Shown here in pieces: positions 1-6,398 of a DNA stretch of 14,365 nt; the first letter of the stretch is position 1, and each line of letters begins with the position of its first letter. The position numbers and the translations under genes are program-made. Where the stretch lies: positions 1-14,365 of the forward strand of contig JAQTSP010000034.1 in the NCBI GenBank assembly GCA_028711205.1, given 5' to 3'. Below the pieces are notes generated by a model. That model did no database searches and was not told the origin of the DNA. It was given only the letters and a program-made list of their open reading frames with translations. Source of the DNA: Eubacteriales bacterium. GTDB lineage: Bacteria > Bacillota > Clostridia > Christensenellales > SZUA-584.

Positions 1-988
1 CGGCATCTTTTTCGATGTTCTTTCTGTATTCGTCATATGTTGTCGCGCCCACGACCTGAATCTCGCCACGTGCAAGAGCAGGCTTTAATATGTTGGCCGC
101 GTCCATCGCGCCCTCCGCGGCGCCCGCGCCCACGATCGTATGTATCTCGTCGATAAACAGTATGACGCTGCCCGATGCCTGAAGCTCCTTCAGCGCCTCT
201 TTTAACCTGTCCTCAAACTCGCCTCTGTACTTCGTGCCCGCGATCATGCCCGCGAGATCGAGCGAGACCACCCGTTTGTCGCGAAGAAGCTCGGGCACGT
301 TGCCGTCGACGATGCGCTGCGCAAGCCCCTCGGCGATCGCCGATTTGCCGACGCCCGGCTCTCCGATCAGCACCGGATTGTTCTTCGTTCTTCTCGATAA
401 TATCTGCGTGATACGCTCTATCTCGGCAACGCGGCCGATCACGGGGTCAAGCTCTCCGTCCTTTGCCGCTTTGGTGAGGTCTCTGCCAAACTTGTCAAGC
501 TTGGGAGTGCCCCTGTCTTTCTTCTCGCCCTGTCCGTCTCCCTGCGTGCCCTCGCCCGTCACATTGTATATGCCATGCTCAAGCTCATTGAGGTCGGTAC
601 CAAGATCGCTCAAAATCTTAAACGCCACGCCTTCCTTTTCTTTGATTAACGCCATCAATATATGCTCTGTACCGACATAGCTTTGTCCAAGCTCCTTGGA
701 ATAAGCCACGCTCAGCTCAAGTATCTTTTTTGAACGGGGCGTATATCCAAACCCCTGTGTAAACGCATAGTCGCCCTTGCCGATCAGCATCAGCACGTTC
801 TGCGTCACCGCCTCTTCCGACACGCCCGACAGATTTAACAGGTTTGCCGCGGCGCCTTCTTTTTCACATATCAATCCAAGCAGCAGATGCTCTGTACCCA
901 CATAATTGTGCCCAAGCTCTCTTGCTTTTCTCTCGGCATGTTTTAAGGCACTCTTTGCACCTTCCGTAAACTTTGCAAAAAAATCCAT
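1..988 (-). CDS. clpC: ATP-dependent Clp protease ATP-binding subunit ClpC, N-terminal 329 residues (3' end off the left edge)
   Basis: ClpC is the cytosolic AAA+ unfoldase that feeds substrates, including arginine-phosphorylated ones, to ClpP. The visible part begins [19 protein letters not shown] and shows the duplicated Clp N-domain (about residues 5-75 and 80-150, each with a GxxYVGTEH-like motif at 26-34 and 101-109). A charged linker follows, then the first AAA domain with Walker A GEPGVGKS at 209-216 and Walker B LFIDE at 277-281. The family is usually about 810 residues, so roughly 60% lies outside the window. The ATG at 988 is chosen because AGGGGTG sits 8 nt upstream. The gene starts 15 nt after the mcsB stop and is the last visible gene of the CtsR-controlled operon. 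No defects are seen in the visible part. ClpC rather than ClpB or ClpE is supported by the mcsA-mcsB neighbours and the N-domain sequence. Confidence 0.97.
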   Translation of the reverse strand, partial: MDFFAKFTEGAKSALKHAERKARELGHNYVGTEHLLLGLICEKEGAAANLLNLSGVSEEAVTQNVLMLIGKGDYAFTQGFGYTPRSKKILELSVAYSKELGQSYVGTEHILMALIKEKEGVAFKILSDLGTDLNELEHGIYNVTGEGTQGDGQGEKKDRGTPKLDKFGRDLTKAAKDGELDPVIGRVAEIERITQILSRRTKNNPVLIGEPGVGKSAIAEGLAQRIVDGNVPELLRDKRVVSLDLAGMIAGTKYRGEFEDRLKEALKELQASGSVILFIDEIHTIVGAGAAEGAMDAANILKPALARGEIQVVGATTYDEYRKNIEKDA

Positions 989-1003
989 TACCTCATCACC
1001 CCT

Positions 1004-2014
1004 CTATATGTCAAAAACTTTTCTTAATATATCAGCCCGCACAACGTCTCTTTGCTGAGGCTGGGCGCTGTTGTTCCCTTCAGCAAGTACCGCAGGCCGT
1101 GTGTCCATCATCACCCGATACAGCGTGCTGCTTGAAAGCTTTGGCACGAACCCGAGCGCCACACCAAACGCCACATCGGATATCAGCTTTTGTGCTTCCA
1201 CGTCGCTCATCTTCCGCGCGTTTCTGAGCACGCCTATCGCGCGCCATATCCTGTCCTCGAGCGCAATGCCCAGATTCCGGTATAGCTCACGCCTTGTGTG
1301 GCGTTCAAAATCGATGACCTTGTTGGCCGTCGTCAGCAGCCGCATCAAAATCTCTTTTTCAGAAACGCCAAGCGTGATCTGATTGGATATCTGATAAAAC
1401 GCGCCCGACGCCTCGCTGCCTTCTCCAAAAGCGCCCCTGACCGTCATACCCACCTTGCTGATCATGGCTATGACGCGCTGTATGCCCTTCGCCGCTGTCA
1501 ACGCGGGCAGATGCAGCATCACCGACGCCCTGAGGCCTGTCCCTGCGTTTGTCGGGCAGCTTGTCAAAAACCCGAGTTCTTCGTCATATGCGAAACTGAC
1601 GCCGTCCGAGAGCATGATATCAAGGTGATCCGCCGCGTTATACGCTTTGTTGATCGCGAGGCCCGCGCTGATGCTCTGAAGCCTGTAGTGGTCTTCCTCC
1701 ATGATCAGCACGCTGATGCTCTCATCGCCGCTTGTGATCAGACCGCCGTCTTTTTTTCTTGCCAGTTCGTTGCTGATGATATGCCGTTCTGTCAGCGCGC
1801 GTTTGGAAAGCTCGGACATGTCTGAAAGGCGCACGTATTTAAACTCTGACGCTTTCAGCAGGCAATCCTTTGCACTGCTGTGCACAAGCTCGATATCACT
1901 TCTTTTTCTGATCTTGGACGGGAACGGCACATCGGCAAGATTCCTTGCGAGCCGTATCCTTGTCGATATCACGACATCGCTCTCAGGCGCGTTGTCTTCA
2001 AGCCACCTTGGCAT
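1004..2014 (-). CDS. mcsB: Protein arginine kinase McsB
   Basis: McsB phosphorylates arginine residues on proteins, which marks them for ClpC-ClpP and inactivates CtsR; it is related to phosphagen (creatine/arginine) kinases. The 336-residue product has STRIRLARN at 17-25 (the kinase-type Arg-rich phosphate-binding start), EEDH at 106-109, the catalytic-loop CPTNAGTGLRASV at 153-165, GEGSEASG at 198-205 followed by YQISNQ, and a C-terminal RDVVRA at 322-327. The last matches the RDxxRA phosphoarginine-receptor motif of McsB. It is somewhat shorter than the roughly 355-363 residues of Bacillus McsB but looks complete. The ATG at 2014 lies 2 nt after the mcsA stop, with AGGAGGGTG upstream inside the end of mcsA, so translation is probably coupled. 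Assignment rests on these motifs plus the ctsR-mcsA-mcsB-clpC order. Confidence 0.96.
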   Translation of the reverse strand: MPRWLEDNAPESDVVISTRIRLARNLADVPFPSKIRKRSDIELVHSSAKDCLLKASEFKYVRLSDMSELSKRALTERHIISNELARKKDGGLITSGDESISVLIMEEDHYRLQSISAGLAINKAYNAADHLDIMLSDGVSFAYDEELGFLTSCPTNAGTGLRASVMLHLPALTAAKGIQRVIAMISKVGMTVRGAFGEGSEASGAFYQISNQITLGVSEKEILMRLLTTANKVIDFERHTRRELYRNLGIALEDRIWRAIGVLRNARKMSDVEAQKLISDVAFGVALGFVPKLSSSTLYRVMMDTRPAVLAEGNNSAQPQQRDVVRADILRKVFDI

Positions 2015-2016
2015 TG

Positions 2017-2511
2017 TCAGTCACCCTCCTTTTCAAGTATCGCGATCTCATCGCGCAGCCTTGCCGCTTCCTCAAAATTTTCGGTAGAAATCGCCATCCG
2101 CATCGCCTTTTTGAGCTCCTCTTTTTTATTGATGCTTTCCTCCGCTTTTTCTATATCGATATCCAAACGTTCACCCGGGCGTTTTCCGGTGTGTTTGTTG
2201 TTCATATGAATACCTTTCAGCACAGGCAGTATGCTCGTTTCAAAAACCCTGTAACAGTTAGCGCACCCGAGCCGTCCTGTTTTTTTGAACTCTAAAAGCG
2301 TGGTGCCGCAAATGTCGCATACCACATCGGCGCTGTCATCAGTATCGTAAAACGCACTCATAAAATCGTTAAACGAAAACCCGGGTATGATGGCCGTTTG
2401 TTTTCTTTTCGCCGCGCACTGCCCGCAAAGATGCACCGTTTTGATCTGACCGTTGACAAAAGTGGTCATATGGACCGTCGCATTATTTTTTAAACATTCA
2501 TCGCACAACAT
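2017..2511 (-). CDS. mcsA: McsA, zinc-binding activator of McsB with UVR domain
   Basis: McsA is the partner that activates the McsB arginine kinase and helps regulate CtsR. The 164-residue product has three or more CxxC zinc-binding pairs: Cys3/Cys6 (MLCDEC), Cys29/Cys32 (LCGQC), Cys65/Cys68 (CDIC) and Cys83/Cys86 (CANC). The last about 35 residues form a UVR motif (EELKKAMRMAISTENFEEAARLRDEI region). I chose the ATG at 2511 over the in-frame GTG at 2514. The ATG gives AGGAGG a 7-nt spacing and leaves the product starting M-L-C-x-x-C as in Bacillus McsA. It shares one base with the ctsR stop (TGATG), so the two genes are likely translationally coupled. Length and layout are normal for the family. 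Confidence 0.95.
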   Translation of the reverse strand: MLCDECLKNNATVHMTTFVNGQIKTVHLCGQCAAKRKQTAIIPGFSFNDFMSAFYDTDDSADVVCDICGTTLLEFKKTGRLGCANCYRVFETSILPVLKGIHMNNKHTGKRPGERLDIDIEKAEESINKKEELKKAMRMAISTENFEEAARLRDEIAILEKEGD

Positions 2512-2978
2512 CACTGTGCCTCCTCACTCAGTAAAACTAATATCATCTGCTTTAGTATATTCGCTCTCATGCTGTCTTTGATCATCGCCGGAATATTCAG
2601 CGCCTTGTCGGAGACCGCCGCGCTTATCAGCGCGCCCTCCTTTTTAGTTATCGCCTTGCTTTCGACAAGCCGGCAGATGATGTCCATCGCGTCTCTTTCA
2701 GAAATCTTTTCGCCTATCCTTTTTGTAACCAGCTGAAACAGATGGTCGGAATCATCAATATTCAGTCGCACAACGCGTATATATCCGCCGCCGCCCCGTC
2801 TGCTCTCGATGATATACCCCCTGTCGGGTGTGAACCGCGTCGCAAGCACATAGTTGATCTGTGACGGCGCGCAGTTAAAGTGCTGCGCAAGCTCGTTTCT
2901 CTGCAGTTCGATCTTCCCTTCATATTCACTCATCAGACTTTTTATAAACTTTTCTATCGTATCGCTCAATACAGACAT
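2511..2978 (-). CDS. ctsR: CtsR, transcriptional repressor of class III heat-shock genes
   Basis: CtsR is a dimeric winged-helix repressor of clp genes and of its own operon; it is released on heat or protein stress and removed through McsB and ClpC. Key features are an N-terminal helix-turn-helix (FNCAPSQINYVLATRF, about residues 35-50) and the diagnostic glycine-rich wing SRRGGGGYIR at about 59-68, which contacts DNA. A C-terminal domain follows (from about 85), where McsB/McsA act. Start choice: an ATG at 2987 is in frame, but GGAG abuts it with no spacing, whereas the ATG at 2978 sits 9 nt after GGAG and yields a 155-residue protein starting MSVLSDTIEKF, as in the family. A perfect CtsR box lies 17-33 nt upstream of the 2978 start, so autorepression is expected. 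It is the first gene of the operon. Confidence 0.96.
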   Translation of the reverse strand: MSVLSDTIEKFIKSLMSEYEGKIELQRNELAQHFNCAPSQINYVLATRFTPDRGYIIESRRGGGGYIRVVRLNIDDSDHLFQLVTKRIGEKISERDAMDIICRLVESKAITKKEGALISAAVSDKALNIPAMIKDSMRANILKQMILVLLSEEAQ

Positions 2979-2994
2979 ATCGTACATCTCCAGT

Positions 2995-3011
2995 TTTGAC
3001 TTTCTTTGACC
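2995..3011 (-). promoter_or_regulatory. CtsR operator (heptad direct repeat)
   Basis: The minus strand reads GGTCAAAGAAAGTCAAA, a direct repeat of two GGTCAAA-like heptads (GGTCAAA and AGTCAAA) spaced by 3 nt. This matches the known CtsR consensus RGTCAAANANRGTCAAA at every defined position. It lies just downstream of the predicted transcription start of the ctsR promoter, where a bound repressor would block initiation or early elongation. Confidence 0.95.
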
Positions 3012-3020
3012 TTTACGTTA

Positions 3021-3048
3021 ATTATACACTATTTATAAAATAATGCAA
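3021..3048 (-). promoter_or_regulatory. Sigma-A-type promoter of the ctsR operon
   Basis: On the minus strand there is TTGCAT (3048-3043), a 16-nt spacer, and a perfect TATAAT -10 (3026-3021). Transcription would start near 3014, giving a leader of about 35 nt that contains the CtsR box. No CIRCE element or sigma-B-like promoter was seen beside it. Support is sequence match plus position directly before ctsR. Confidence 0.8.
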
Positions 3049-3077
3049 CCAGTATTTTTAAAAAAATGTGTGAAATA

Positions 3078-3779
3078 TTATTGATCGATATCCTCGCTGA
3101 TGTCTGTCACAAAGCGCTGGTCTAAATACGCGACCGCGCCCATAAATATGGCCTTGGCGCACTTTTGCTGATAATCATCCGTCTGCAGCAACCATTCTTC
3201 CCGTTCATTGGACAAAAAACCGCACTCGACAAGCACGCACGGGCACTTCCCCGAGCGCAGTATGTAATATGTCTCAGGCCGGTGCGTCCTTATTTTATAT
3301 GGTTCCAAGACGGCGATCATCTTTTCCTGTATCAGTGCTGCCAGCTTTTCTCCTTCGTCGGACCCGTCAAAATAGAACACCACCGGGCCCGATGCGGATG
3401 ACGCCTGGAATTTGTTCATATGTATCGAGATCACGATATCCGCATCCGTGTTGTCGATGATCGTGCGCCTTGCCCACATGTCGTCATCCTTTGTCGCCGC
3501 GACGGCGTCACCGTCTTCTCTTGTCATAACGACCGTGTATCCCTCGTCCTCAAACAGCTTTTGCAGCTTTTTCGCGACGGCCAGATTGAGTATGTCCTCA
3601 TGTACGCCCGAATACCGTCCGATCGCGCCGCTGTCAAATCCGCCGTGCCCGGCGTCGATAATGATAATGTCTTTGCACTGGTTCATCACCGGGACGGTCT
3701 CCGGCACCATCAGCAGCAGTACCGTGACAACAACGGCCACAGCCAAAAAAAAGATTACATAACGAGAAATGTGTTTCAT
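3078..3779 (-). CDS. cwlD: N-acetylmuramoyl-L-alanine amidase, CwlD type
   Basis: This is a zinc-dependent Amidase_3 enzyme that cuts the bond between muramic acid and the peptide stem. CwlD proteins act in making muramic-delta-lactam of the spore cortex. An N-terminal hydrophobic segment (about residues 5-25) acts as membrane anchor or uncleaved signal. Zinc and catalytic residues (numbered from the ATG at 3779) are His45 in DAGHGG, Glu61 in HEDILNL, His120 in SIHMN and Glu185 in VECGF. There is no SPOR, SH3 or LysM repeat; the 233-residue length equals Bacillus CwlD. The ATG at 3779 has GGAGG 8 nt upstream, whereas the in-frame TTG at 3785 has only 2 nt. It follows tsaD by 57 nt. The exact role (cortex versus vegetative amidase) is inferred from length and topology. 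Confidence 0.85.
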   Translation of the reverse strand: MKHISRYVIFFLAVAVVVTVLLLMVPETVPVMNQCKDIIIIDAGHGGFDSGAIGRYSGVHEDILNLAVAKKLQKLFEDEGYTVVMTREDGDAVAATKDDDMWARRTIIDNTDADIVISIHMNKFQASSASGPVVFYFDGSDEGEKLAALIQEKMIAVLEPYKIRTHRPETYYILRSGKCPCVLVECGFLSNEREEWLLQTDDYQQKCAKAIFMGAVAYLDQRFVTDISEDIDQ

Positions 3780-3793
3780 AAGCAAAACCTCCG

Positions 3794-3836
3794 CCGTTAT
3801 ATAATCTATATTATTCTTTTTTGAGGGGTATAACGG
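3794..3836. repeat. Inverted repeat between tsaD and cwlD
   Basis: The minus strand has CCGTTATA immediately after the tsaD stop and TATAACGG 27 nt later, a perfect 8-bp inverted repeat. The second arm abuts the cwlD ribosome binding site (GGCGGAGG). It could be an RNA stem that influences cwlD translation or a protein-binding site; there is no U-tract, so it is not a standard terminator. Function is not known. Confidence 0.4.
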
Positions 3837-4829
3837 TTAAAACAGCATTTTTGACGCGTCCGCGTTAAGCCCCATCGGATCGCCTGCCGGTTCCAGAAAG
3901 CCGGCTGCGCACCCGATCATCGCAGCGTTGTCCGTGCAGTATTTTGGCTCCGGCAGGTACAGCGCTATGCCCTGCCGTTTCGCCCGCTCATCAAACGCCA
4001 TTCTCAGCGCGCCGTTAGATGAAACGCCTCCCGCAATGCCGATTTTATCGATACCTTCCCTTGCGGCCGCCTCAAACGTATTGTCCACAAGAAACGATAT
4101 GGCTTCGTGCTGAAAACTGGCCGCGATATCCGCTTTGCTGTACGATTCACCCTTCTGGTCCATGTTGTGCATTTGATTGATCACGGCCGTCTTGAGCCCG
4201 CTGAATGTAAAATCGAGATGGCTTTTGGCCCTGAACCCTCTTGTGTACCGGTATATCGGTGTTCCTTCCCTTGCCAGCGCCTCAAGCTTCGGGCCGCCGG
4301 GATATCCCAGCCCCAGAGCGCGCGCCGTTTTGTCGAAAGCCTCTCCGACCGCATCGTCCCTCGTCTTGGCGACAAGCCGGTATTTTCCGTAGTCCTCGAC
4401 CACGGCGATATGCGTATGTCCGCCCGATACGACGAGGCAGATGAACGGCGGTCCGAGTTCTTTATGCGATATGTACAGCGAGCATATGTGGCCTTCGATA
4501 TGATGAACGGGGATCAGCGGCAGCGAAAAATAATACGCCAGCGCTTTCGCATACGCCACGCCGACCAGCAACGCACCGATCAGCCCCGGGCCGTCCGTTA
4601 CAGCGATCGCATCAAGGCCGCCAAAGCCCACGCCTGCGCATTCCAACGCATCGTCGATGATGTATGGTAACTTGACGATATGGTTTCGGGACGCGATCTC
4701 AGGTACCACACCGCCGTATTTTTCGTGTTCTTTCTGCGTATAGACCGCGCTGCCGAGAACGTCCCGGCCGTTGGTTACCGCCGCGGCCGTCTCGTCACAC
4801 GACGTCTCTATCGCAAGTATCGTTCTCAC
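3837..4829 (-). CDS. tsaD: TsaD, tRNA N6-threonylcarbamoyladenosine (t6A) synthase subunit
   Basis: TsaD (formerly Gcp/YgjD) transfers the threonylcarbamoyl group to adenosine 37 of ANN-decoding tRNAs, working with TsaB and TsaE in the cytosol. The 330-residue product has the family start LAIETSCDETA at 5-15 and the metal-binding HHIEGH at 109-114. VSGGHTH at 134-140, a GGPKLEALA segment and a C-terminal CTDNAAMIG are also present. All core ASKHA-fold motifs look intact and length is typical. The GTG start at 4829 overlaps the stop of the upstream membrane-protein gene (GTGA), with AGAGGTG 8 nt before it, so coupling is likely. tsaB and tsaE are not in the window. Confidence 0.97.
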   Translation of the reverse strand: MRTILAIETSCDETAAAVTNGRDVLGSAVYTQKEHEKYGGVVPEIASRNHIVKLPYIIDDALECAGVGFGGLDAIAVTDGPGLIGALLVGVAYAKALAYYFSLPLIPVHHIEGHICSLYISHKELGPPFICLVVSGGHTHIAVVEDYGKYRLVAKTRDDAVGEAFDKTARALGLGYPGGPKLEALAREGTPIYRYTRGFRAKSHLDFTFSGLKTAVINQMHNMDQKGESYSKADIAASFQHEAISFLVDNTFEAAAREGIDKIGIAGGVSSNGALRMAFDERAKRQGIALYLPEPKYCTDNAAMIGCAAGFLEPAGDPMGLNADASKMLF

Positions 4830-5548
4830 GACGCCGGCACCTCTTTTACGTCCGCGCGTCTTTGCCGCTTCTTATACAAATATACACCCAAAACCGCCGC
4901 GATGTTCAGCGTTATAAACAGGGATACGAAGCGTATGATGATGCGCGCCACAAGGTCTGAGAAAAACTGCTCCGGTACCATCATGATGAGTACGTCCGTG
5001 GGACTGAGCAGCCACAGGTCGTTGGTGAAAAAAACATGGTGAAACGATGTCCAGAAGGCCGAAAAATCGACAGCCGCATAAAGCCCAACCGCCGCAACGA
5101 CGATCAGAAAAACACCCGAGACATATAGGAACGACCGGCACAGCGACAGCAGCGCTTTTTTGCCGCGCAGTATGAACGCCAGTACGAAAAGGACTGCCGC
5201 GCCGGCCAGTGAAATCGTGCGCACATCTCTTGCGCCAAGATACAGCGCCCGGACGTCGACCATATGGTCTTTTTCCCGCTGCCCGAACACTTCTTTCATG
5301 CCGCCGTTGATCTCCGCCTGCATATCAAGGCTGTCTTCCTCTCCTGCCGTATAACCGAGAAGTTTTTCCGTAACGGCAGTAAGGTCCTCTTCGCTCATGC
5401 CAATGCGATCCGCGGTATCCAGCTTTTCATATTCGCTCTTAAAAAAGCCCTGGTTGAAGGCAAACATTTCGATGCTCATTATCAACAGCGCGATAATCAA
5501 CAGTGCGCTGCCGATGGCCGTACAAAAGCTGGCAACAATCCTTCTCAT
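4826..5548 (-). CDS. DUF1461 / TIGR01906-type integral membrane protein
   Basis: The function is unknown. The 240-residue product has four predicted membrane helices at about 8-30, 112-128, 138-160 and 203-224. A long loop between helices 1 and 2 carries FFKSEYEKL (35-43) and HMVDVRAL (95-102). The loop between helices 3 and 4 carries FHHVFFTNDLWLLSP (169-183) followed by PEQFF. This layout, with the conserved E-x-x-HM-DV and FH-x-x-F-x-ND-x-W motifs, is what I recognise as the TIGR01906/DUF1461 family. The ATG at 5548 is chosen because AGGAG lies 6 nt upstream. A GTG at 5602 is in frame, but it would put an untypical charged leader before helix 1 and overlap a hairpin. It overlaps tsaD by 4 nt. 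The tail is basic (KKRQRR), so the C-terminus is probably cytoplasmic. Confidence 0.82.
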   Translation of the reverse strand: MRRIVASFCTAIGSALLIIALLIMSIEMFAFNQGFFKSEYEKLDTADRIGMSEEDLTAVTEKLLGYTAGEEDSLDMQAEINGGMKEVFGQREKDHMVDVRALYLGARDVRTISLAGAAVLFVLAFILRGKKALLSLCRSFLYVSGVFLIVVAAVGLYAAVDFSAFWTSFHHVFFTNDLWLLSPTDVLIMMVPEQFFSDLVARIIIRFVSLFITLNIAAVLGVYLYKKRQRRADVKEVPAS

Positions 5549-5568
5549 CACTTTCTCCTTTTGTATAT

Positions 5569-5596
5569 AAGGCTGCTCCGGTCTCGAAACAGCCTT
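5569..5596. repeat. Hairpin between gcvH and the DUF1461 gene
   Basis: AAGGCTG and CAGCCTT form a 7-bp stem with a 14-nt loop. Read on the plus strand it is followed by TTTTT, like a weak terminator for antisense transcripts. On the coding (minus) strand it is followed only by TTATATA, so it may at most attenuate or protect the mRNA. No further function can be shown. Confidence 0.4.
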
Positions 5597-5606
5597 TTTC
5601 ACACTA

Positions 5607-5960
5607 TCACAATGCTTTATATTCTTCCTCAGTCAGCAGTCCGGCTTTATCCGCGTCACCCTCATAGTCGACCTTGAACAGCCATGTTTTCTGCGGATAC
5701 TTGACAATCGCGTCCGGATCGTCGAAAACGGTATCGTTAATACCCGACACGGTGCCGGCCGCGGGCGCATGCACCTCGATCACGCTTTTGACCGACTCGA
5801 CTGTCGCGCATGGCTCTCCCTTTAAAACCTGTTGCCCGATCTGCGGCAGCTCAATAAAAACGATATCTCCCGGTATCCCCCTGCCGGTCAGCCCGACAAA
5901 CGCTTTATTGTTATTAAACCGTACCCATTCATGCTGCAACGTAAAGAAAAGCTCGCTCAC
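5607..5960 (-). CDS. gcvH: Glycine cleavage system H protein (stand-alone, GcvH-like)
   Basis: H protein is a small lipoylated carrier that shuttles the aminomethyl group in glycine cleavage; in some bacteria it also acts as a lipoate relay for other enzymes. The 117-residue product has FFTLQHEWVRF at the N-terminus, GDIVFIELPQIGQ at 31-43 and the lipoylation site ESVKSVIEV with the modified Lys58. HAPAAGTV and the conserved C-terminal WLFKV follow. It is slightly short (family about 125-130), partly because the usual GITDxAQxxLGD stretch is contracted to VGLTGRGIPGD. The GTG start at 5960 has AGGAGG 7 nt upstream; a nearby ATG is out of frame. No gcvT, gcvP, lipoate ligase or radical lipoyl synthase is in the window, so its partner enzyme is unknown. 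Confidence 0.92.
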   Translation of the reverse strand: MSELFFTLQHEWVRFNNNKAFVGLTGRGIPGDIVFIELPQIGQQVLKGEPCATVESVKSVIEVHAPAAGTVSGINDTVFDDPDAIVKYPQKTWLFKVDYEGDADKAGLLTEEEYKAL

Positions 5961-6025
5961 GCATCTTCCTCCTCACCTTCAGGTAATGAACATAATATAG
6001 GATATGCGTTTGCGCAGAGATATGT

Positions 6026-6385
6026 TTATCTCTTCTTTTTCAGCTGTTCTTTAAACTTTCTTCTGAAAATAATAACATAGACCACGATTGCCGGCAGCAT
6101 GAGCGCAAGGCCGGCCCAATAACCCCATGGTACCTGCATATAATCGAGAACGCCCGATGCTATCGCCACCGGCCCGATAATCCAGCAGAACTTGCGCAAA
6201 AGCGCGTTGGCCTCTTCCTTCATCGATTTTGGATAATCGTTTTTAAACGCCGGCCCTTTGCCGGTAAACGCGGAATACAAAGCCAAGACCCCGATAATGA
6301 TCATGAACACGGCCATGAACTGGTTAATACTGTCAAAGGACGTCGTTGTGGTCGTTTCAACTGTTGTTGAAGCCTCAAAATTCAA
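6026..6385 (-). CDS. Small three-helix membrane protein of unknown function
   Basis: I do not recognise this gene with confidence. From the TTG at 6385 it encodes 119 residues: a threonine-rich N-terminus (TVETTTTTSF), helix 1 at about 22-41, and a charged loop (GKGPAFKNDYPKSMKEEANALLRKF). Helices 2 and 3 lie at about 67-85 and 87-108, followed by a very basic tail (RRKFKEQLKKKR). The size and the GKG-then-charged-loop layout recall DUF3784-like proteins, but that is a weak resemblance. The start is uncertain. TTG at 6385 has GGGGTG 6 nt upstream, whereas the GTG at 6394 lies inside that Shine-Dalgarno sequence and has none of its own. It follows the cysS stop within about 15 nt, so it is probably cotranscribed. 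Confidence 0.7.
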   Translation of the reverse strand: MNFEASTTVETTTTTSFDSINQFMAVFMIIIGVLALYSAFTGKGPAFKNDYPKSMKEEANALLRKFCWIIGPVAIASGVLDYMQVPWGYWAGLALMLPAIVVYVIIFRRKFKEQLKKKR

Positions 6386-6398
6386 ACATCTCACCCCG

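Noticed and set aside
3049..3077. Possible terminator between cwlD and ctsR
   Set aside because: The stretch has T and A runs but no GC-rich stem before them; only a weak AT-only pairing is possible, so readthrough from cwlD into ctsR cannot be ruled out.
4107..4670. A 187-codon plus-strand frame
   Set aside because: It is antisense to tsaD, with Arg-rich composition typical of reverse-strand shadows.
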